Below are positions 31,563 to 46,203 of a stretch of 64,000 bases of DNA, piece by piece. Where the stretch lies: assembly GCA_034766995.1 (NCBI GenBank), contig CM068313.1, positions 35,472,496-35,536,495 of the forward strand, in the 5' to 3' direction. The notes below the pieces were generated by a model. The model had not been told where the DNA came from. It made no database searches and saw only the letters and a program-made list of their open reading frames with translations. Source of the stretch: Acanthacorydalis orientalis (taxonomy: Eukaryota; Arthropoda; Insecta; Megaloptera; Corydalidae). Numbering within the stretch: the stretch's first letter is position 1; every line of letters begins with the position of its first letter. Both the position numbers and the translations under genes were made by a program.

Positions 31563-33216
31563 CAGTGAGTCAAAAAAGTTTTTGTACACCTTGTACCTTC
31601 GAACAAAGCCTTCGAAATTTTTTTTTTTGTTATTATTCGAAGAAAAACTTTTATACATTATTTCTTCAATATTTGTAAAACGCAATTCTATGCTTTTTAA
31701 AATGTTTTTCGTGGAATTTCCCAAATTAAGTAAATAACGCAGGATGAAATTTAAGTCAAATGTTTTCATACAATATAAATTTGCAATGCGTTACAACAGC
31801 TCCGATTGAACTTTTGAACAGTTTTTTTTTCTAAATTTGTAATTGCGAGTATTTTAAAAAGTAAAAATTAAAAATAATAGTATTTTAATTCATTTAGTTA
31901 GCTTGTACTCGTTAAAATTAAAGTGAAAATGGGTCGAAATTCTGAAATTTCAGTAGATGCAAGAAAACTTATTATTCAGTAATATTTAAAAAAAGTAGCT
32001 TCGGTAAATCGGTTCTATAATAGGGAGAACAAATTCAAATATACAATATATTATTAAAAGCTTTAATTCAACCGGCACAGTAAAAACTAAACCACGTTCT
32101 GACTGGCCTAGAAAATTTTCTTCTAAACAAGAACGAATTTTGGTCAACACAATAAAGCGAATTCCCAAGACTTTAGCATCAAAAGTAAGCCAATAATTGG
32201 AAGAATTAATAGGAAAAAAATCAAATCAGCAAGCGATTAGGAATATTTTGTACAAAGTTAGTTTCCATGACCGTTCAGCAAAGAAAAAACCATTAATTTC
32301 ACAGATAAATAAATTAAAGCGGGTTAAGTTTGTTGAAATTCAAAAAAAAAAACAATCAAAGGAATTTTGAAGAAATGTAGTTTTCAGCGATGAAAGTAAG
32401 TTTAATATTTTCAGTTCGGATGGACACGTAAAAGTATGGAGAAGAAAAAAATACATAATTTAATAAGGAAAATATACCAATCATAAAACATGGTGGTGGT
32501 AGTGTGATGGTGTGAGGGTTTATGAGCGCCGCAGGCCCTGGAAATTTGATTTTCATTGAACAAATACGTTACTTACGCATTTTGTAAGAAAATTTAATAA
32601 GCAGTATTGAAAAAATGGATCTGATGCAAATAAATATATGTTTCATCAAGATAATGACCTAAAACACTGCTCTTCAGTAATGAAAGAATGGTGTCTTTAT
32701 AAAGTTCCCAAGCAATTGTATGTACTCCCACAGTCATCCGATTTAAATACCATAGAGCATTTATGGGATTTACTTAATCGACGCCTCCGAAAACACCAAA
32801 TGAGCTCTAAGGAATCACTGAAAATTGCATTATTGGCTGAATGGGAAAAAATAACGGAATAAAGTACAGAAAAACTGGTTCTTAATATGAAAATTCATTT
32901 GGCAGTAGTGGTGAAGTCAAAAGACTTCTCAGCAAAATATCGAAAATTAGAAAAAAACATAGATTAGCTTTACATCTTAATGATTTTCTTTGTACGAAGG
33001 CTTTTTTGATATCAATTAAGGCAACTTACTTGTTTTTTATTTTTTTCGTGCTTTTTAATTTATTTGGTTTAATTTTATTGAGTATATTCTTTAATATTTA
33101 TATATATATATATAATTATATGGAGAAAGTATTTACAAAATTCCATTCATGGATTGTTATTTTTAAACAAAAATATATAAAAATACAAAGTGTAGGAAAA
33201 CTTTTTTGACTCACTG
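31563..33216 (+). mobile_element. Complete but inactive Tc1-like transposon
   Basis: Terminal inverted repeats begin CAGTGAGTCAAAAAAGTTTT at 31563 and are repeated, inverted, at the right end (33216). The first 20 bases match exactly, with further imperfect pairing for about 13 bases. The element is 1,654 bp and flanked by TA on both sides, the Tc1 target duplication. The transposase starts at ATG 31929 (MGRNSEISVDARKLIIQ) and ends near 32862, with many stops and frameshifts. Recognisable pieces are an FSDESKF catalytic motif near 32386, HGGGSVMVWG near 32490, QDNDLKH (second catalytic Asp) near 32647 and SDLNTIEHLWD near 32740. Termini are well preserved while the gene is ruined, so it could only be moved in trans. 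Confidence 0.92.
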
Positions 33217-33732
33217 TACATTTTACAAACATTATTTCTTTTTACTTAGCTAACCTAAGAATGGAACTTTTATGGAGGGAGTTCGCAGAAAAAAAATGGT
33301 TGGATTTAATTTGGACCATTTCTTAGATATTTAAATTAAATTTTTTTATAATAATACTCTGATTTAAACTATTTAATAAATATATTTTGTAGGCCCTTTT
33401 CTACTGAAATAAAACATTGAATCTACAATTTCAAATAATTCACTGAATTCAGATAATACATATATCTTAGTAATAGTAGGAAGAGAAAGATGAAAACTAA
33501 AATTGGTACGAAAAAAAACAGGAATCAAAGACAAGACAAGAGAAAAAAGATTAAAATAAAAATTGATAAAACATATTAACATAATAAAAACTACAATAAA
33601 ACCAATGAATGGATATAATATAATGAATTGAAAATATATGGAATAGAAAGGCACTAAATTGTTCAAATTGGGAGTCATGAGAAAGATGTATAGTGCATAT
33701 CAAAGCCTAAAAATGATTAACATAATGATACG

Positions 33733-33771
<39 letters not shown>

Positions 33772-33810
33772 CATATATACATATATACATATATACATAT
33801 GTATACATAC

Positions 33811-33855
<45 letters not shown>
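33733..33855. repeat. Compound CA/TA/CATA microsatellite
   Basis: (CA)n of about 20 bp, then TA, then repeated TACATA steps, then TA of about 35 bp and TATG steps. Confidence 0.92.
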
Positions 33856-33856
<1 letters not shown>

Positions 33857-34111
33857 TGTATGTATGTATATTATTGTTAAATACCGATCTAATAAGGAAT
33901 CCAACAATTAATTTCATTTATTCTGACAAAGGGGAAAAGTTTTTATTGAAGAGAATTTGAAGTATAGATTTAGTTTATTTTTTGTATGAATGTAACACAA
34001 AATATAATATTTATGCTCATTTTAAACAAATTCAATTTTAAAATAGTATTATAAAATGTTAAACATTTTTATTATTTTCTTGCATAAATATTAATATAAA
34101 ATGTTATATAC

Positions 34112-34161
<50 letters not shown>

Positions 34162-35566
34162 CATATTGAAAGTGTTGTTAATACATGTCATAAGATGTTT
34201 TAATCGCCAATATAAAATAATTAAAAATTAAAATTTTAATGTAAAAAAATAGATAATATTTCGAATAAAAATATTTTATTGACATTTTCTAAAGCAAAAA
34301 TTCAATATTTTTGTCTGTGATAATTTATTATAAATAAAACCTAATGATTAATAAATAACTCGTAGATATAAAATTTTTCAATTTTACTTAAACGAAGCAA
34401 CTTAGTGAACTGATATTTTGTTCTAAATCACTTAAATTAATTTCAAATACTGAATATGTCAGTAATTTTTGTTCCAAAAATAAAATCAAATAAAAAAATA
34501 TGTCAATGCCATCAAAAATATTGAATTTGATATTATTCGATTAAACAGATTTCTAGCTTAGTGTTAAATTTATATATTTTTTCAGTGTTAGTGACATGCA
34601 TAGATTAATAAATAATATATAGTTCATTACCAACACCTTTATATATGTCATTGTCACACATGCATGAAAGTTGCGTGTCACAAAGTATATTCGTTTTCAT
34701 TAACAATGAAACGCTTTTTTTATTAAGATATGACAGTTCAAATCATTAAACAAAATAAAAATATTCATACAATACAAATCCACTCGTCTTGGAAATCACT
34801 TTTCTTGTCAAATTAATTGAACTAATTTAAAAGTATTTACATTGACGTATAATGTCGAAAAAGCATGCCTGTTTTGACTGTTGTTCACATATAATTTGGT
34901 GAAAAATCAATTTTGAACCGTTTGTTTTACATAAACATTTCACTGAAACTGTTGTAGAATGTAACAGAAAATTTAAATTTAATTTACAATACAGCTTTAA
35001 AAATATAATTTACGTACTTATGTACATTCCATTTTCAGAGAGTTTTACCCACAATAAAATAATATATATAAAGAAAAATGTTTTGTACGATCAAATCTAA
35101 AATAGTTTCCATTTAATTGTAGTCCTTTAAAACATATTTTAATTATATATTATTCTTTTGCATCTTAGCCTTAAAATCGAATATAATGAATAATTACCAC
35201 AAAGAATAGTCAAATATATTTGGTTATTATATAAAATTAATATAAATCGAATTATTATTATTTTAATTAATAATTGTATTTTACTGAAATGAATTAAAAG
35301 TGTATTAAATATTAAAACCTAAATTCACATTTGTATATTTAATATATTTAATAAAGTAGAAATATACTAAAAATTATTGAATGTGAATACTACATTTGAA
35401 TTTAATACATTTTCATAAAAAAGTAAGTTATTTTAAAATTCATTCTAATGTACTACTGACATTAAAGTTTACTTTGTAATTTATATACTTTTATTAACAT
35501 TGATTTATATAGTCAGAAGTGCTTTCGTGTATACATGTTTTTTTAATATAAGATTTTTTTAATATC

Positions 35567-35594
35567 CGATTGTACATACTCGTATGTACAATCG
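35567..35594. repeat. Near-perfect 28-bp palindrome
   Basis: Arms of 13 bp (CGATTGTACATAC and its reverse complement GTATGTACAATCG) are separated by TC. No gene is close by. Confidence 0.9.
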
Positions 35595-35899
35595 AAAATT
35601 TCGTACATTTAAAAGACAATCTGAAAAAGCTTATATTAAATGATTTGTTGTAAGAAAAATGCACGGAAACAAAATATTTTTCCGTTATTATTTTGAATTA
35701 TGTACAAAATAAATCGAAATATTCACAAAATTAAAGAAAAGGTATTGGAAAAGCCAAATATTAATCTATAATACAAAAATTCCTTATAATCTTTTTAAAC
35801 ACAAACGGTGCTCACTTTTTTTCAACTTATTCTTTAGTAATGTGAATTTTTCTAAAATCTTGATTTAAAACGGAATAAATATAAGTGTATACAAAAACA

Positions 35900-35936
<37 letters not shown>

Positions 35937-36997
35937 TTTTTTAAATTATATTTTCTCAATTAAATATAAATTTAATAGGATTAGAAATTTAGAGAGCATA
36001 TTATGTAATAATCAAATTACAGATAGATAAAAAATGAATCAAACTTTTCTTATTTGAAATAATAAAAATATATATTTCATATAATATGTCTTTTTAATAT
36101 ATTTTAAGAACATTTTCTAATAAGCATATGATGTATGTTCAGATTTCACAAGTTTATTTTCTTGCCTTACAAACCACAAAAAAATATCCTTATCGAAAAT
36201 GTTCTATAAATTATTATTACTCATTTTTGATTGTTATTCGTGCGCAATTTTGATAGCGATTTCATCATCCTTAGAGTTGTAAAGTGCAGAAAAAAATACA
36301 TATTTTTCTTTGCCGCTCTGATCGCGATCTCGGTACGAAATGAAATGAGTTTTAGAATAGAAACCCTCATTTAAAGCGCTCTGGCGTTAGTTATTCGGTG
36401 CCCCTTAATTACAGTCAGCTATGTATAGTAAAAGAGCAGGAGGAGGAAAAACATCGTTGCACTACCACAGTTTGCGGTACAACATGGACCATTGTAGATA
36501 GACAGACAGATACGTAAATAGCTGAATGGATAAATAGACAGATAAATAGAAAGATTGAAATGATAGGAGAAAAATAGCTCAGATCTCAATAAGAATATTA
36601 CATTTTTAATAGAAATATCGATGATTTTATTATACATCAAATATAATCATTATGTTATTTGTTTCTTTGGCATTAGTTGAGAAATTTATTAATTATTTTG
36701 TCATATTGACAGCTACCAAATAAGTCATATTCATATAGTTGTAATTAAACAAGAATTTTATGAACAATTAGATATGTGTCTGATTTCTAAAACATTTATA
36801 TATATATATATATATATTCAGAAAATTGTTAATAATGAACATAAAAAATATATCCAATAATTACTCATTCCATTATCAAGATATCACAAGGTAATAAAAT
36901 AAATAATTGCCATATTTACTAATTATGTTCATTTTTGAAATTTTTATTGTATGTGTGTTTATAATATAATGAATATACACAAACATAAGTATATACA

Positions 36998-37052
<55 letters not shown>

Positions 37053-37261
37053 CAATTATATACATATATATATATATATATACATGTATGTACGTGTGTG
37101 CGTGTTATGAATAAAAGACAAATAATACAAGTAAGTGTTTGCAGCTGAATACATTTATATATATATATATATATATATATGCAGAAACATTATATACCTC
37201 AACACTTAAATGTAATAAAACATAGATGCGTCTGCGCTAGTAAAATAAAATAAAAACTCAC

Positions 37262-37343
37262 CCTTATCAATAGCGTTAATTGAAATCACTCCACAGTTGA
37301 CCAGATTATATGGTAAAGGAGAATATGTTGGCCCCCAACGGGC
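37262..37343 (-). other. Orphan exon-like ORF
   Basis: On the minus strand, TTTTAG (acceptor) precedes an 82-nt block that ends in GATAAGG before GTGAGT, a consensus donor. Only one frame is open: ARWGPTYSPLPYNL then VNCGVISINAIDK, 27 codons plus one base. Base composition is less AT-rich than the flanks. I do not recognise the peptide and could not find partner exons in the window. It may be an internal exon of a long minus-strand gene overlapping the Ir76b 5' region, or a chance ORF. Confidence 0.4.
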
Positions 37344-37696
37344 CTAAAACATACAAAACATTATAAAAACACAAAAATGATTTAAGTGAACGTATCAAAT
37401 GTAAACAGTTGTTGCAAACATAAATTGTTTATTTTTTTATGCTTCATTAATTTATTTCACAAATATTAAAATATATTTTATCGTATATTAAAAACAAAAG
37501 AATCCGTAATTCATAAATTATTATCACTTTATACGTTAAGAATTCTCTAGAATAGTGAAAGAAGTGATTTTTATTATAACAGTAGTAATTCAATAACAGT
37601 TAATTTTACTTTCATTCATTTCGTTGCATAATTCTATATCGTTTTATTTATTCAATGTTATAGTTTTATACGTTTTGTTAGTTTAAAAAATGAAAT

Positions 37697-38949
37697 ATGG
37701 CTGCTACAGAATTATTGTTAGCCGGTTTGTGTTTTAATTTAACAAGCTGTCCAGGGGAAAGTGGAAATGGAAGCGGTCTTCAAAGTAAGTACAATTTATA
37801 ACAGTAATAATAACTATTATAATCTTTGTATTAATTTCATAGTATTTTATGGAATTTTGCTACAGAAATACGATCCTCCATGAGAATTAAATTAGTCACT
37901 ATGAATTACCGAAATATTTTTGTTTAATTAAAATTTAAATTTAGATTAGTTACCAAGAAAATAATATCTCATATACTATTTTTCATTTTAATATCTTTGT
38001 ACAAAAAAAAATATGGTTTGTACACAGACAATATTTTTAATAATACCATATGTGAAATTATATTTTTTCTTATTTTATTTTATCGTCTTCTTCTCGTGGG
38101 TCCAATGAGATTACCACTCATTACTTTTATGATTAAATAATTAATGATGAAAATTGAAATTCATGTATTACCTAATATACATTTACAAAATTAATATAGT
38201 TTCATTACACACTGTTATTTAATATTATAATAAAATGTGTCCTTTTCAGTTTTTTATTGACATCTAGACATTCAGTAATGTTTTTTTTAGAAAAAATGTA
38301 ATAAAATGAAATAAATGAAAGATGAAAAACCAAATCGATTCTCATAAAAAAGTATTCTTTTTAAATATATTTTTTAATAAAATTTATTTAAAATTGAAAT
38401 ATACATGACCATTGCAATGACTTAGATACTAATAAGTATTAGTCAAATGTAATATAGAAAATAAAATATATTAACAAAATATAACATAAAGAATTGATTT
38501 TTTTGATAAACATTCTATATACAAATTTTATATTGTATTCTTTTTACGTATCATCTATTATAAAATGTATTGACCAATGACTTTATCGTTTTATTTATGC
38601 TAAATTATTTACACTTCAGAATTTTTATTAGAAGAAAGACTTTTATCGAAAAGTGACTTATACTAGGGTTTCTGATCTATCAATGTATAAATAATCATTT
38701 TCCATTAACCGTATCATTGATTATTACATTTATAAAATGGTACTTTTGATTCATAATAAAAAATATGACAAAATATTTTTCTATCTAAAAATATTTTCCA
38801 TCACAAAATATTTTTTTATCTTGAAACAATGACAATTTTCAGTACCTTAGTACCATAATAAAATTATATTAAAATGCTAAATGTTGATAATTTTTACTTT
38901 TTTAATTAAAAATATTTTTAAGAGTACTTTTTTAATTGAAAACGACCTC

Positions 38950-39023
<74 letters not shown>

Positions 39024-40720
39024 TGTAATCTCCGCAAATAGTATTATAAACAATATAAATACTAAATGATTTTATATTGCTAGATAAATATTTATTCACA
39101 TGTTAAAAATCATAAAGCTTCGTATTATTTTCGAAGTTCAATTATTCAAATATAATATACATATTTCCAACTTACTTAATTAAACAGTTATATATGTAAT
39201 TGTTTCTTTTTCAGCTTTCGATTTTGATAAAGCAACTCATCTAGGTGATTTGCGTGCACTGCTTAATGGAAAATTATTAAAAATAGCAACACTACAAGTA
39301 TGTACAAAATTAATAAAATAGAGTTATAAAAAGAATAAAACTTATTACATTAATCAATACAGACTATATATTTATTTTATTTTAAATATTTTGATACTGA
39401 CAAATAAATCAAATAAAAAAAATAAAAAGCATATGCAAATTTCATTTATGAATTAAATAAATTACTTTTCACTTTCTTAAACGAAATTTAAAATGTAATT
39501 TAAATAATTTAACAAATGCATTATTTACATTTTTATTTGATAAAGAACGTCTAAGAACAAAATATTTTTCTGTACTTTAGTGCTCTGAATGTTATGGTAT
39601 TGTTATCGAAATGCACATACGTTATAATCAATAAGCATTATTGAAATTATTCAACAAACAATTGTGGAATGTAATTGAATGAAGGATATAGAATTCATTT
39701 ATGACACCTTTTCTAATCTAATTTCTTCTTAATATAAAAAACACGCATTCTATTTACATTTTACATCTAATTGACTCTTTATATAACTTATTTCAGTTGA
39801 ATTACTCGAAAATATAAGTGATAAATGGGTCAAAAATTGAATTACATTTTAAAATTTGGGATAAACAACGACAATAGTTCATAGCTTACAAACTTTATGT
39901 GTCCAGCTACAACATTTATTTCATTATGCCTATTCTTCTCCGTTTATAATTTAAAATGATCATAATTACTTTGCTATTATACACCAATCACACAAAATGA
40001 GTTTTCATATAAAGAAACTATTACTTGTTATACTACATTATAATTTCCAATTTCATTAATAATTAAAAATTGTTATACCACAGTAATAGACTAAAATTAA
40101 TACTTTCTTGTGATATAAATAATTTACCTTCATGAGTTAAAATGATTATAATTTTCATAAAACTAAAGAACTACCTTATCAAATTTAGAAAAACTTCATA
40201 AAATCCTTTTTAAACCAATTTGTTTACACAGTTTGCATAACAATTAAGTTATTATAAATTTACCATATTTTTTATATTAATTATACATATTTCGGGAATA
40301 TTTATGTATATATATATATATATATAATCGCTTGTATGTTCAATTACTAACATATAAACAAAACTATTAGTATTTAAATAATTTAAATTACTTGATTCTT
40401 ATGAAAAATAAAATACAATGATAAGTTAAATAATTTTCATATGATAATTTTTAATTTCAAAAATAATACTAAAACGGTAACCAAAATAAACTAATTTATA
40501 GAAAAACTAGTAGATTGATTATGCTTAATTTAAAACAATAATCTTTGAAATTTATAATAATAATTTAACATTAAAAAATAAACTAAAAACTATATTAGAA
40601 TTCAAAATATAACACGAAATGAATAATATTTAAGGAAATATATTTATAAACCAGAGATATTATTACAAGATTTCATTTATGTATTATTGGTTTAAATAAC
40701 GCTTTAAAATATTTATTTAA

Positions 40721-40774
<54 letters not shown>

Positions 40775-41879
40775 CATCTGAAATGTACTTAAATTTAAAA
40801 TTTATAATAAATATTTTTTCTGTTCTGTTTTATTTTGAAATCATCTTTCTTACAATTACATAAAATTTAATAAATGTTATAGGAACCCTTTTTCACCAAA
40901 ACAAAATACAATTTCAACAATTACAACCAAATTTTACTCAAAAATACTATATATAGCTGTATATTTTTCTAGAATTTTCCTCTCAATTATGCTGTACAAG
41001 AAAATGGTACTTGGGTAGGTAAAGGAGTTGCTTTCACTTTCGTTGATTTTCTCCAAGAAAAATTCAATTTTAGTTATACAGTTGTCCTGCCTAAAGAAAA
41101 TGTTTTAGGATCTCAAACAGATGGAATATTTGGACTGTTATATAGTGGTGTAAGTATTTCTTATTTAATATTTTATTTATAAGAAATATTAAATTAATTT
41201 AACTGTTATACAAATATATTTGTAAATTTATTTCATTAAAATTTCTTCATCATCTCTTTTTCACATGCTCCACAAATGTTATCATTCCATTTTTTTTTTA
41301 ATTATTCATTGACTCGCATGTTAACACGTTAAGAAAGGAGTGTGCTCAATGTTTGTCTAATTGATTTCCCTTTATGACAAGATGCATCATATATCATGTA
41401 TTTGAAACTATATCTTGAAAATTATTTTAGATTTATACTAATTTTAATAATTTTCTTTAAAATATGTATTTATTGCCGTTTTTCTCAAATTCTCCACAGC
41501 AAGGCATTACGTTCACACTACTCAATTGTTAAAATATTAACAGTAATACAGAACTCGTTTTTTGAAACAATTTTGTGAACATAATTCAAATAATATTTGT
41601 GATAAACAAATATACATAATTTGGTGTTACGAGTATGAAAAAATATCGAAGCAATGCTATAAAGTGTACATAAATCGTGATGATTTCATGTATAGATAAA
41701 ATGCAAAACTAATCTTTTCTGAATCAAATAACTTTTGTCTTTTTTTATTTCCAGTCATTAATAAAAATTTGTCTTTATTGTTCGTCATACTTGACTGTAT
41801 CATTATTAATTCATAATACTGTGAAATACGTAACAGTAAACGCTCTGAGTACTCCACGACACACACTCACACACATACA

Positions 41880-41955
<76 letters not shown>

Positions 41956-43713
41956 TCGATATAATTTCATTTTCCAGCATGTCATCACTATTGCGTCCTG
42001 TCATACAATTTATAAAAATGATGACTGATGGATTAAATTCATATCGCTATTAATTGAATCATTGTTTTTTTTATTATATTGTTTTTAACGGATATTTTAT
42101 AACAGAATTTGCCAAAATATAAAGTTTATTCTTTTCATTCCCGTTACGTAATTAAAATTAATTTTAATATAAGATCTAATAAAACATTAAAAAATTTTAA
42201 AAATAAAATAATACTTTACACTTAATTTTTATTATATCTTTAACTAATTGTATCATTAAAAAAGTTTAATTAATTATAAGCTAAATCTTTTGTTTCTAAT
42301 AAAAAAAGTCAAAATATTTAACGTAGTAATTTGTAAGAAGAGCAATATCGAAATCAAAATAATAGCTCCTTTGAAATCGAATTCAATTAATGTACGATAA
42401 AAACACATTAGAGAATAATAATATAAAATCTATTTATATTTCATTGTATAATTCAATACGATGCATGTCACCTATTAAAATCGAATTATAATTCTGAAAA
42501 AAATATCTATTTATTTAAAAATATACTCATTTTCATGTATCTACTTCTAATAAAATCAAAAAAAATATTCGGAGAAATAAAAATTATCATAATTAATAAT
42601 TAATATATATTCAATTTTATATAAATATATATTACATTCTAAAAACAATATAGTAGAATATAATTTAATATCAATCAACTTATCACATTCAAAATATAGT
42701 TTTGGTATTGTGGCGAAATTCACTTTCAGGTACAGAAAAATCTAGACTTTTCTGCACCTTGGCTTTGTAAGAACGATGAACGTCGATACTGAAATACACA
42801 TAAGCAACAATCAAAAATGAGCAATATCCGATTATTAAATATTTAAATAAAAATAAAAATCTATTTGTAAAAATTAAAGGTGTATATACCTAAAGATATG
42901 ATATTGAAAATGAAGAAAAATCTATTATTTTGTAAATTAAAATTTAATAAACAATTAATTACAGTAGGTTGACTAATTGAAAATCTTCTGTATTGACCAA
43001 ATGTTCTCGTGTCTTCAGATTATACCAATTGACACGAAATTCATCAAATATATGACAATAATTAGAATATGAGATAGTTTGACACAATTAGATTGACAGA
43101 GGAAGAGAGAACCTATGATTTTATAAAGTAAATTTAAGACAGAAATGCGTATTATAGTTTTAATTTGTAAAACAAGATTTTAAACATAATATCATTTTTA
43201 AAATAATTGTATTATTTATTCAATACACTTTCTAAAACATATTAAATAAATTTTTCTTTTTTGAAAAAAAAAAATAAAATGTATATTTTATGCAAAATTT
43301 TAGGAAGCTGATTTCGCTGCTGCTTTTTTACCAGTATTGTCATATGCTCGAGAATTCATCAGATACTCGACTAATTTAGATTCTGGGGAATGGGTCGTTT
43401 TAATGAAACGACCGAAAGAATCAGCTGCTGGTTCCGGACTTCTAGCACCATTCACATTACACGTCTGGCTGTTAATTCTTATTTCTTTAATTGCTATTGG
43501 TCCAATTATCTATTTATTGATCTTATTGAGATGGAAACTATGCAAAGATCATAAAAATATCGTTTTTCCTTTACCATCTTGCGTTTGGTTCGTTTACGGT
43601 GCACTTCTTAAACAAGGCAGTACACTAAGTCCTGTATCAGGTAATTAAAACACATTTTTTATTTATAGTTAATATAACTCATTAATAACCACACACCAAA
43701 AGAAATCGAAAAA

Positions 43714-43760
<47 letters not shown>

Positions 43761-43989
43761 CCATTTTGTATATAATACGTACACACATTTCTATCCACCT
43801 ACGGCTAGAATATAAATATTTCTGAATTCAATTATTATACTTAAGTTAATTTGTAGGTAAAATCACGTTCATTTGCAAAATAACTTTTTTAAATGCTCTA
43901 AAATGCATTATACATTAAATTAAAAACCTCGTTGAAATTTAAAAAAAGTATAATTATTTACTAATAAAGTAAATTTGATTATTTGTATT

Positions 43990-44021
<32 letters not shown>

Positions 44022-44030
44022 CATACATGC

Positions 44031-44084
<54 letters not shown>

Positions 44085-44836
44085 TTTCTTGCGGTTTGAA
44101 GAGTTATATTTGTTTCTTTAATATTAAAATTACTATTTCTATACTAATTCTTATACTTAATTAGTTCTAATAACTTTTTTTATTAAATAATTTAATGTTT
44201 CGCCAATAATAAAATGAAACTAATTAAATCGAATATTTATTTAAAAAAGAACATTAATATACTGTCCTTATGAAATATATAAATATAAATTATTAAGTTC
44301 ATTTCCTTTGAATTATATTGAAAATATATATATATATATATATATTGAATTTTCATTTATTTGATTTTATTAAAAGATTATAACCCTATTATTTTACATT
44401 TATGACATAAATGATTCAAGTTGAAACAAAATAATAAAAGGTTCTCATTCAATTATAATAATGATAACAGTCATTATCTAAGTCCCATACTTCATAACAT
44501 CTTCAATACGCCGCATAATCTATGAATAATAATATGTAATAACACTTAAATATTACATTATACCTCAAACTATTTACAGTATTAACTTTTGATATCAAAT
44601 TACTCTCTTGTTAGCTTATGACAAATAATGTAAAATACACAATTGTAATCGATATTATATTTTAGTATACTGATATAGTTTTACATTGACATTAATTGGA
44701 AAAAATATTAAAGAATAATCAAAATACAATTTGTTTTGCTTCATTCTATTATATTTACATACACATTAAAAACCACTCAAGTGCAAAGTGTAGTTGTAGA
44801 TAAATATTAGTATTTACATTCTGTTGAGAATGTGTT

Positions 44837-44896
<60 letters not shown>

Positions 44897-45168
44897 TTAT
44901 TAGTTTATACTCTTAGGGTAATGACAATCGAAAGACATATAACAAACCTATAATTTCTTAAAATATAATGGTATTAAATTTCTAGTCATCTTAATAAAAA
45001 AATGATACATTTTATTGCTTATTATGTAAAATTAATTTGCTTAAAAATGGCTGTTATGTTAATAATAAAATAAATTACATCAATTACTCTAATGGAAAGA
45101 ATGTTAAAACTATACAAATGAATCAGTTGGAACATTGAAAACATAATTCGTGAATTGATACATATTTA

Positions 45169-45234
<66 letters not shown>

Positions 45235-46161
45235 ATATAAACAAATTGATTTTTCTCTAAATTAAATATTACAAAATAAAAATATAGAGGAGAACTATTC
45301 AACGAAATAAAATAAATGTTATTATGTATACACCTAAATAAAAAATTATTATTTAATTATGTATTTCAGATTCTTCGAGATTACTTTTCGCAACTTGGTG
45401 GATATTTATTACTATATTAACTGCATTTTATACCGCAAACTTGACTGCTTATTTGACACTGTCTCGATTTACTTTACCGATTGACAAAGCAATGGATATA
45501 GTAACAAAAAAATATAGCTGGGCTGCACAAAAAGGTCAAGCTATTGAAAGTGCTATAATAAATCCGCAAGAAGAATTAAATTATTTTGATCAACGCTATG
45601 GCCAGTTTTTATCAGACGATGACAGCGTTATTTTGCAAAATTGGGTTAATGATAAAAATTATATGTATATGAGAGACAAGCCAGGTGTAGAATATTTAAT
45701 GTACAACGACTATTTACAAAAATCACGTCAAGGTATTGAAGAAGTTGACCGTTGTACATATGTCGTCACAAAATGGCCAGTGTTGATACGCCCCAGAGCA
45801 TTTGCTTACGCCATGAATTTTACTTGGAAAGATTTATTTAATCCTGTGTTAGTATTAAAGTATAAAAATACATGTTTTATTATTCATTATTATTGGTTTA
45901 AATTGCACGTGAAATATAAATATATCTAGATATCAAAATAAAAATTGAACTGTAGATTCGCTACGCAAATACATTAACGTTTCAAAAGCATATTCAGTTT
46001 AAATATGAAATAAAATAATTACTATAATATGTTTATGCGTTTCAAAATCCAAATATCGATTTTTTTAACATATAGACTCTGAATGTGTTAGAATTATCAT
46101 AAAACAGGCATAACTTTTTGTTAAAATATAAAAAATTATATTACATCTCTTTCATTGATTA

Positions 46162-46203
<42 letters not shown>

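Larger units (their letters stand above)
33217..37696. other. Long gene-poor interval
   Basis: AT-rich sequence without a complete gene. It contains CA/TA microsatellites (33733-33855, 34110-34155, 37003-37047, 37078-37081), a 28-bp palindrome at 35567-35594, a GC-richer patch around 36240-36520 and one exon-like minus-strand ORF at 37262-37343. The end should include the Ir76b promoter. Confidence 0.6.

Noticed and set aside
45848..45929. Read-through of Ir76b exon 5 to a stop at 45929
   Set aside because: A GTTAGT donor at 45848 joins in phase to exon 6, which carries the expected M4 segment.
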